Positions 56,701 through 64,000 of a stretch of 64,000 nucleotides of DNA are shown piece after piece (the stretch's first letter is position 1; each line of letters begins with the position of its first letter). Where the stretch lies: the NCBI GenBank assembly GCA_021613535.1, contig CP075493.1:682001-746000 (forward strand), read 5' to 3'. A model generated the notes under the pieces. It saw only the letters and a program-made list of their open reading frames with translations, did no database searches and was not told the DNA's origin. A program made the position numbers and the translations under genes. This DNA comes from Adineta vaga (lineage: Eukaryota > Rotifera).

Positions 56701-57677
56701 TCTGGAACAAAAGTATCGAAAGAAGCTAGTGATATGATTCTACTTGACAATAACTTTTCATCAGTTGTTCGAGCAATTAAAACGGGTCGTCTCTTGAGTG
56801 ATAATTTGAAAAAAACTGCCATTTATTTAATGCCTGGAGGTAAATATTCATTTCACTATATGTGACTGAAATGATCATTTCAATTTTTATTAGGTTCCTG
56901 GTCCGAGATTTGGCCAGTCTTTTTTAATATGTGGTTCGGCATGCCATTAGGTATCTCGGCATTTTTATCTACAATTCTCTGTATGCTCAATGGTATGTTG
57001 AAAGATTATAATTATTCATCAGTTTGTATATTTAATTAAACAATGACTTTATTTATTTAGATTTACTTATCTCACTTGCTATGGTAACAGAGAAAGCCGA
57101 AACTCATATTATGTCTCGTCGTCCATCGGTTCGAAAAAATGATCATTTACTCAATTTAAAATTACTTACTCATGCATATCTATTCGTAGGCAATTTTGAA
57201 TGCTCTGCTGCATTCTTTTGCTATTGTTATTATTGGATTGATAATGGTGTACCATTCTATTCGTTTATGTTCACCTTTGAAAAATTTGGTATCAATCCTC
57301 CTTTAAATTACAGTTCAAATCAATTGAATGAAATGACCAATGTAGCACAATCGACTTATTATTGTTCATTGTGTATATTTCAAATTTTCAATTTCTTTGC
57401 TACAAGAACACGATATACTTCGATTCTTCAACATAATCCTATTTGGGGTAAAGGTCAAAATTTATATGGATTCATTGCCATAATTATTTCTATTGGTATT
57501 CAATTGATTCTCACACAAATTCCTTGGTTCAATCAAATTTTTGGTACAGCTCCTGTACCTGTTAAGTATGTAATGCCAGCAATTGGATTCGGTATGCTTT
57601 GGTTGCTTATCGATGAATTTCGAAAGTTCTGTATTCGTAAATTTCCACATGGCATTGCTGCAAAAATTGCATGGTAG
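53702..57677 (+). CDS. Divergent Na,K-ATPase-like P-type ATPase alpha subunit, 1189 aa
   Basis: ATP-driven cation pump of the P2C type. Seven exons in consistent phase: 53702-54334, 54381-54795, 54877-55713, 55762-56381, 56491-56839, 56894-56992 and 57061-57677 (3570 nt). The actuator loop TGES is at 218-221, the phosphorylated Asp at 383 in DKTGTLT, then MITGDHPTTAKAIA and GDGTNDALSLKCADLGIAM. Ten membrane segments can be traced. Helix 4 reads FLPVGLPSA, so the cation-binding Glu of PEGLL is Val341. Helix 6 keeps one of two cation-site Asp residues by my alignment. A variable insert of about 80 residues sits in the P domain before VTGSQI. It is longer than usual alpha subunits (about 1020 aa). 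The ion is uncertain. Confidence 0.9.
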
Positions 57678-58795
57678 AAAAACTTCAAAATTTATTCTTC
57701 TGAATTAATGTCTATAAGATCATAGAACAGTAATCATTTTATTGTATTTGTTTGAAATCTGCTTTTTGTCTTTAATCACGCTACTCACCCCATATTATGA
57801 TCTATTCATTTGAATTTGAAAACTTTTTAAATCAATTACAATTATAAACGAGAATTGAAAAATAAATATTGAATGGTTACAATATCCATATTTTTCTTCT
57901 CTAAGGACAAAATAGTGTATCATATATCGAAATGAAAAGTATAATCTTCAATAACTTTCGTAGTTATTACAGTAATCAGAGATGTAAATGGTTCAAAATG
58001 AACAGACTAGTCGTTCTGAAATTTTCTTTAATATCAATGTTATTATTATGGATCGTGATGCTCAGATGTCTATCGTGGAATGTATGCTTCTATGAAGATC
58101 ATAGATCGAGAAATATAAGTCAATTTCACAAGGGAATGTGAATGGAGTATCTTAACAGATCCAATGATCGTCATCTTCATCTTGAGTTTGACTCTTATTT
58201 TAATTGAATAGTACTTATGAATTGCTTTAAATAATTGCATAAACATTGTATTATTCGTGAGGTATTGATAGAAAAGAAATATTGTTGGATATTCAATTAG
58301 AAATGTGACAGTCAATATCAAGCAGTGGGAAAATGACGAATCGAAGAAACACTGTGACGACCTATACTGCGAAATTTGGTATTTTCTTGATTTGAATATT
58401 TTCAAAACAAAGAAGATTTAACATTAGTTGATTTATCGAACAAATTCTCATATTTTATCTGAGAACGCTCATTAATAAGTTCTATTTCAATATTTCAACA
58501 GAGTAAAATGACGATTTTTCTTTTGTTTTTCTTTTCCTTTAACTAAATAATATATTCACTCTACAATCATTATTCTTTAGTGAACTATTTCCGAATGTCC
58601 TATTTTCATATCATACGTCAACTGAATTATCTATATATAAAACACGAAGAAAAAGAAAAGGAGTAAAGTATATCGTATTTGTCACGTCTTCTATGTATAT
58701 ATACACGTATATAAACTAAGGAAAAATAAAAGTTCTTTTAAATCTCTTTTCTTTTATTATTTCATTCGAAACAAATAATTAAATTTTAATGAAAA
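57678..58795. other. Intergenic region with a doubtful frame
   Basis: A 69-codon plus frame at 57932-58141 has a hydrophobic stretch (FSLISMLLLWIVMLRCLSW) after a basic N-terminus, as in a type II membrane anchor, but stops soon after. It may be the orphan first exon of a Golgi enzyme. The part after about 58510 is similar to the region upstream of the carbohydrate sulfotransferase. Confidence 0.4.
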
Positions 58796-58920
58796 ATGAA
58801 AATTTATTTTTATGGAAATCTTCAAAAATGTAAACAATATTATATTTGTGGTATATTTTTCTTAAGTTGTTTAATTATAATTCAAAATATTGTTTCAGAT
58901 GACTATAAAATGAAATGTAT
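58796..58920 (+). pseudogene. Truncated copy of the carbohydrate sulfotransferase N-terminus
   Basis: The frame MKIYFYGNLQKCKQYYI followed by GIFFLSCLIIIQ nearly repeats the signal-anchor region of the gene at 47958-49344 (around 48027-48120). It runs into unrelated sequence after about 58900, and the catalytic exon is absent. About 270 bp of upstream sequence is also duplicated. Confidence 0.75.
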
Positions 58921-59397
58921 GTATGTAATATAAATAAAAATAGTTGTATACAAATCATTGAATATTTCTTTTCTTTTTAATCAGAACAATTGAAAGTAAT
59001 GTTCGTTGAAAACAAATCTCATTTTTCGTTAAGCAAATACATGATTTTCATAGACGCCTACGAATAGTTACAGAACTGTCTTTTTCTTGTAGAAAAAAAA
59101 AAGAAGAAATATTAAAAAACATATTGACGATAAAATAACATCTCTTTAATTTCCTCTCTATCGGAATCGATGATTGAATGTTTCTATTTATAACTATTTC
59201 ATTCATTACTTGAATAATTAGATTTGTCACTCCGATCAATAACTTCATTTAATAGTAACGTGAATTCATGTGACCAATGAGTGGAGAATGTGTAAATGAA
59301 CAAATAATTATTTGAATAGAGAATTAAAAAAAGTCAAATTTCGAAAAACAAAAGAGAAAATGAGTTGTTATTTTATCAATGAATCTTATCTCGATAT
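58921..59397. other. Intergenic region
   Basis: AT-rich spacer with no credible frame. Confidence 0.45.
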
Positions 59398-60738
59398 CTA
59401 TGATGATTTTGAAAGAATAAAATCATCGATATAAACAGCATTTGGATGTAAAGTAGGTTTATATGCAAATAATTTCGAATATTCTTGAAGTAATTTCCAC
59501 CAATAACAAGTCACAGCATGTTCATTTAAATAATTTTTTACAATCCATTGACCTTGTTGACCTATTTGTCGAATAAAACTCTCATTATATCGTAAAATAT
59601 CAAGTGTTCTGTTCAATACGGATTCATTTCTATTTGCTTCAAACATAATAATATTTTTTCTATCAATTAAAAGATGATACCAATATTCTTGCCAATATTG
59701 AATAGGAGTATTTACAACAGGAGAACCACAAAGTAAAATATATTTTAATCTTGCCGAATATGTATTTCCTTCAAGATGTGCTAAATATTTATAATGACAA
59801 TGTTGTTCTAATGATGTATAAGCATTTGATCCTATATAAGATAATCCATCTACATTTTTATTCCAATTTATAACATTTACATCGAGAATATCAGAATATT
59901 TTGATGTCATATTAATAAACCAATCTCGTTTCCAACTATCAACTCCACGCCAGAATAATTTTGGTATTCGTTTATCATATTCTATTTTGTGTGATATATC
60001 TAATATTGATTGATAGATTTTTGTCCATCTTCCAACACGTACTTCTGGCCAACTCCAAAATGTAAAACATGGCATTAAAATAATTGCATCAGATCGTAAA
60101 CCAATTCTTGTCCAATTCGTTTTAGTAAAACCAAAGATCGGTACTTTGAAAAGTATATTATTGAGTTCTTCACTTTTAAGATCTACAACATCTTGAACAG
60201 AAAAGAAAAGATCAAGATCAGGAAGATCAGAAAATGTATCCATCATATGTTTGATTAATAATTTGACACTACGACTACGTGTTTCATAAATAAAAGCATT
60301 TTCTCTTGGAATATGATAAAGTTTATTGTCAATGATTTGAATATGATGACATTTAAGACAAGAATTAGATAGATTTTCAATGTCAAGTAAACGAATTTTC
60401 CAATTTTGAAAAGGTTGAAAATCCAAATATAAACGAGTAAATAAATTCGGTTCTTGATCAGTCGAATAGAATTCATCACAAACATGTTTTTTCCTGTTTA
60501 TAGGTAATGGAATTGAATTGGAAGAATTATTAGAACAGAGAAAACGAAAAAATGGTTTAACAACATCGTAACAATGGCTTGAATAACTTTTATTAGATGA
60601 AAAAAGATTAGTTGAAAGAGAAGAAACATTGTGTTGGAATCGAAATTTTGTCATAAGAAGAATGAAGATGAGAAGAACAAGGACGATAAAAATTAAAATA
60701 CGTCGACGAGGTTCATCATTTGAAAAAAGCATTGTCAT
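59398..60738 (-). CDS. GT90 (CAP10/Rumi-like) glycosyltransferase
   Basis: Probable protein O-glucosyl/xylosyltransferase of CAZy family GT90 in the secretory pathway. From the ATG at 60738 it has 446 aa: short basic N-terminus, signal anchor (ILIFIVLVLLIFILLM), then a luminal domain. Family motifs are PKLFWRGVDSWKRD in the middle and KYLAHLEGNTYSARLKYIL with CGSPV, the nucleotide-sugar region. The frame is open upstream to 60825, but an acceptor-like TTTTTCAAG lies just before the chosen ATG, and the anchor position favours 60738 or 60732. There is no KDEL-type retention signal at the C-terminus (ILSKSS). No intron in the coding part. Confidence 0.85.
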   Translation of the reverse strand: MTMLFSNDEPRRRILIFIVLVLLIFILLMTKFRFQHNVSSLSTNLFSSNKSYSSHCYDVVKPFFRFLCSNNSSNSIPLPINRKKHVCDEFYSTDQEPNLFTRLYLDFQPFQNWKIRLLDIENLSNSCLKCHHIQIIDNKLYHIPRENAFIYETRSRSVKLLIKHMMDTFSDLPDLDLFFSVQDVVDLKSEELNNILFKVPIFGFTKTNWTRIGLRSDAIILMPCFTFWSWPEVRVGRWTKIYQSILDISHKIEYDKRIPKLFWRGVDSWKRDWFINMTSKYSDILDVNVINWNKNVDGLSYIGSNAYTSLEQHCHYKYLAHLEGNTYSARLKYILLCGSPVVNTPIQYWQEYWYHLLIDRKNIIMFEANRNESVLNRTLDILRYNESFIRQIGQQGQWIVKNYLNEHAVTCYWWKLLQEYSKLFAYKPTLHPNAVYIDDFILSKSS

Positions 60739-61037
60739 ACAATTGAATTCACCTTGAAAAACATACTGTTTTATTTTAAAAGAACATTTTAAAAAATAAA
60801 TAGAAACAAAATTTTCATCGCGCATTTTATACGATTAAGTAAAAACAAACGCACATTTTTCTTTGTCAGACATATTTTCGTAACCGAATGTATTCGTTCA
60901 ATAATGATTATGTGTTTATAGTCATCAATGACATTTTTTTTCCATTTGTGAACGAGAAAAATCGGCGCTAGAGAGAGAGAGAAAGTATACTGAACACAAT
61001 GTGCGTAATGTTGATGAGAATGTAAACAACATAAAAG
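60739..61037. other. Upstream region of the GT90 gene
   Basis: Probable promoter and 5' UTR of the GT90 gene. Contains a short GA run near 60970. No coding frame. Confidence 0.4.
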
Positions 61038-61273
61038 ATGAATTTTGTATCGTTGACAAATGAATTACTTTTCGATATTTATCTTCCGTTGATCGTCTTC
61101 ATGTTTTTTATAATCTTGATTTACAATCCATATGTCGACATCTTTCGTTCATTGCTAAGCAAATAATAACTTTCTTCCATCTTTCAGAAAAACATGATAC
61201 ACCTGATGAAATTCATCAACTCAGTTCACTAATTATATCGAATAAATCGTTTCCTTTTAGATCATTAAAATAG
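61038..61273 (+). pseudogene. F-box protein relic
   Basis: MNFVSLTNELLFDIY is a typical F-box start. After a frameshift near 61083 the domain seems to continue as SSVDRLHVFYNLDLQSICRH, followed by LSEKHDTPDEIHQLSSL, which recalls the region after the F-box in rotifer F-box proteins. It ends at a TAG at 61271. Later sequence to about 61480 may be further debris. Confidence 0.45.
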
Positions 61274-63698
61274 TTGAAAATATTCATATTAACAAATTTT
61301 TTTGAAGACTCTTCTTTATCAGAAGGACCAAATCTATAGACAAATAATTGAATAGTCTATAATCTTTAACAATTTCTGATTTAACCCATAAGGATTATTT
61401 ACCATTGCTCTATAAAAACAAAATGGAAGAAGAAGAAGATCATCAGATTCCTTTGATTGTTGAATCTATTGTGAACATTTAAATAAATTATAATAAATTT
61501 TTCTCATGATTCTTCTAATGATTGACTAAGAAGATAAGTTTTATGTACGGAATTCAATTTTTCTGTCTGCTACTGATGTATATTGAATAAAAAATTTAAA
61601 ATGAACTCAAGTAAAGAAGAATGTGATTTCATATTGATTGTTTTCCATGTTATACTGGACGATATAACAGTTTATGACGAACTATCTATCAATAGAAACG
61701 AAAGAAATGACGGCAAATTTTAACGTTAATACTTCATTTTCGTTTATGGAAAATGCTATGATGATTTCTGTTACGTCATTGATATTGACACTTTTCAAAA
61801 CTTGGTTTATTTCGAAAAATTTAATTTTACTTATGATAAATCTATGAAGAAAATAATCATTTTTTATCTTCAATGAATTATGTAATAGACTTCTCATAGT
61901 TGTTTCTACATCGATGTTTGAATCAAAGTACAATAAAACATCTCTATATACTGGACATTATCGGGAATTTTCAAAAGTGCTCACTATGAGAGATCATACT
62001 ATGTGCCGATATTTTCTTGATCTCAATTCTATCCATATCCTGCAGGTATTGTCATAATCAAGATAACATTTGATTGAAGAATATCAAATTGTTCTCTGCT
62101 CGCGAATCTTTGCCGTGCGATTTACAAATGAGAAATTTAATTTGTGAACTATATTAACTGTCAAAGAAGACATGTCTTTTATACTTTATAATCTTCTATC
62201 GTTAATATGTTTAATCAAGTAGAACGAAAAGAATCATATAGACGATAAGATGATTGAATAAAACTATGAATGATTTCTGTTATAATCATGGGAAATACGA
62301 TGTAATTGATTCAAACAAATCGCTTTTCTTTCCTTGTTTATATTGATAATATAATCTAAGTATGAGAAATGTAGTTGCTATCGTAATTCCAAGAAGAAAA
62401 ATGAATAAAATACAATATGTTTTGAGTCTTGTTATGGTTGAGATCATATAATTCCGATCCTTTCCGAGGATAATCACAATGTCGATAACATTTATAAATC
62501 TGATCGAATTAAATTATAAAAAATGTCAAATACTTCGAAAATAAATCATCAAATTCTTTCTGGTGTTTTCTTCTAGCTATTCTTAGAGTTCATGATGTTG
62601 ACTGATACGTTGTGTTTAATTTCATAATGTATTCAGTTACGATAAATCTATCATCTCCCTATCGTCTAGACCATTAATTCTTTAAATTAGTATCCATAAT
62701 CTATTCTTGATACGATCTTCAACATCGGCCAATAGAACATGACAATGAGACATAACACGTGTCATCGATTTTCGTAGAATAATAATTCCAAAGACAAATG
62801 ACAAAGAGCAAATGAAATATAATATAAAAATAAGAACCACAGTCGTTGAAATAAATCAATCAGGTTTTTCTTCCGAAAGAATTTTTTTAAATAACGACGA
62901 CATATCGAAAATTTTGTTTGTTTGATTATTTTGGATTTACCTTTCGACGTCATGAAAAACAAATGAAAGAAAACATCAGTCATCGCATTATTGATATTTC
63001 TTTTTCCTTCAATTCATTTTCTATAAATCGAATCAAAGAGTTTTTTTTCTTTGGATGAAAACTATAGAAATATATTAATCTTCAAAATATATTATATTCG
63101 TTCGCCTGTCGATAAAGTCTATATGCGTTGAGATGATTGTAAATAGATGGATGTTTAATAATGGTTAGTTATACTGACAAGAATATTAATACAAATCATC
63201 GAAAGAATTCCGCGATCTGTATTTCGAACACGTTTACAGAAACTATCTGTTTTTTCGTAATGTTATTTTTACCGATGACACGTACCATTTGTTATTTTAT
63301 CTTTTCTATTTTGGTGTATTCTCTTTCAATTAAAAATATAAAATAAGCTAATAAATTTAATAGAAATATTTGTTTTTATTTAATAAATATTTTAAATCTA
63401 AAAGATAATCAAAGAAAAATTTCTTTATAAATAAACAATCAAAACAAATATTTTATTATTTTTTTTTTGTTCTTTTATTCATTAATTTCAATTTGAAATA
63501 CAGATTTCAAAAACTTCAATAAAAAACTAATTTTATTTAATAAAGATTTATTTGAATTTAGTTTTATTTAAATATTTTCATCTTTCTTCATCAAATGAAA
63601 AAGTTTATTTTTTTTCTTTTAAAAATTATTTCACTTTTTCAAAAAGTTTTGCTTTCGATTTTAATAAAAAATATTCGTTTTTCACTTTTTATCAAATT
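61274..63698. other. Long non-coding interval
   Basis: No convincing gene. Minus-strand frames at 61682-61933, 62286-62477 (one membrane-like stretch) and 62762-62983 are short and unsupported by motifs or splice partners. Confidence 0.45.
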
Positions 63699-64000
63699 TT
63701 ATTCATATAATTCAGCACTCTTGAGATAAACACTACCACTCCATCCACCAGTAACTAAAACGGTTCCATTTGATAGAATTGTTGCTGTATGATAATATCG
63801 TCCAACATTCATATTTCGTGTGTTAATCCATCCTAAAAAAGAAAATTGATTTGAATAAAAATAAATGAATTAAGAAAAGGAAACCTTTCGATTGATAAAT
63901 AATTAAATTTAATTAAATTTAATTAATTGATGATAATTTTGATTAATAATAAAAATATTTGTAAATAAATCAAATGAAATAGTTGAAGGAGAATTTAATT
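63699..64000 (-). pseudogene. Second NHL-kelch gene copy, 3' part, damaged (runs off window)
   Basis: Inverted paralogue of 38416-40423. Last exon 63699-63832 holds a single kelch unit (MNVGRYYHTATILSNG, VLVTGG, SAELYE, stop). Its acceptor and the 52-bp intron match those of the full copy; the previous exon reaches 63885 and continues past the window edge. Five extra bases in an AATTTAATT run near 63901-63915 shift the frame and create an in-frame TAA before the splice site. So this copy appears unable to join its NHL and kelch parts. Confidence 0.75.

Noticed and set aside
1-64000. CRISPR arrays, tRNA or rRNA genes, bacterial operons
   Set aside because: No regularly spaced identical repeats, no cloverleaf or rRNA-like sequence was recognised by eye, and the spliced genes show this is nuclear eukaryotic DNA.

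Overview
This window is eukaryotic, AT-rich nuclear DNA. Genes are compact, most introns are about 45-65 bp with GT/AG ends, and coding sequence is interrupted by transposon debris. Several features together suggest a bdelloid rotifer: a decayed ADP-ribosyltransferase-TPR gene, a secreted NHL-kelch protein, a nuclear receptor with a CESCKAFFRR P-box, and intronless genes of bacterial or fungal type beside ordinary spliced animal genes. The assignment is an inference from gene content; no marker gene names the species.

Layout. 0-2 kb: 3' part of a sulfotransferase fused to an SbnB-like ornithine-cyclodeaminase domain. 2-10 kb: transposon territory, with a 2.3 kb non-autonomous element flanked by a 6-bp target duplication, a 148-bp foldback, a dispersed repeat, and a 4.2 kb element with inverted ends carrying a decayed spliced gene that looks like a cysteine protease. 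10-20 kb: a small two-exon gene, a cytosolic sulfotransferase, a 10-exon gamma-glutamyltransferase, a broken ADP-ribosyltransferase-TPR gene, and a fatty-acid-hydroxylase gene broken by one base. 20.8-25.5 kb: a full-length Ty3/gypsy (Mag-like) LTR retrotransposon on the minus strand with matching LTRs and a TATAC target duplication. 25.7-36 kb: an SSUH2-like pseudogene, an SLC46-like transporter, an intronless SDR, a ubiquitin-domain protein, an intronless TIM-barrel sugar isomerase, and two tandem TIR-domain genes. 38-45 kb: the NHL-kelch gene, a nuclear receptor and a fungal-type RTA1 membrane protein. 47-64 kb: a Golgi-type carbohydrate sulfotransferase, more repeats, a divergent Na,K-type P-type ATPase, a GT90 glycosyltransferase, an F-box relic, and at the right edge an inverted, damaged second copy of the NHL-kelch gene.

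The genes form no operon or obvious pathway. Sulfuryl transfer recurs: three sulfotransferase genes of different families plus a truncated copy of one. Several genes are probable horizontal acquisitions (sulfotransferase-SbnB fusion, SDR, sugar isomerase, RTA1). Gene decay is frequent. Two of the breaks are single-base changes in otherwise intact genes, so sequencing error must be excluded before calling them dead. Exon borders were placed by eye from splice sites and reading frame. Homology calls rest on motif recognition, not on searches.
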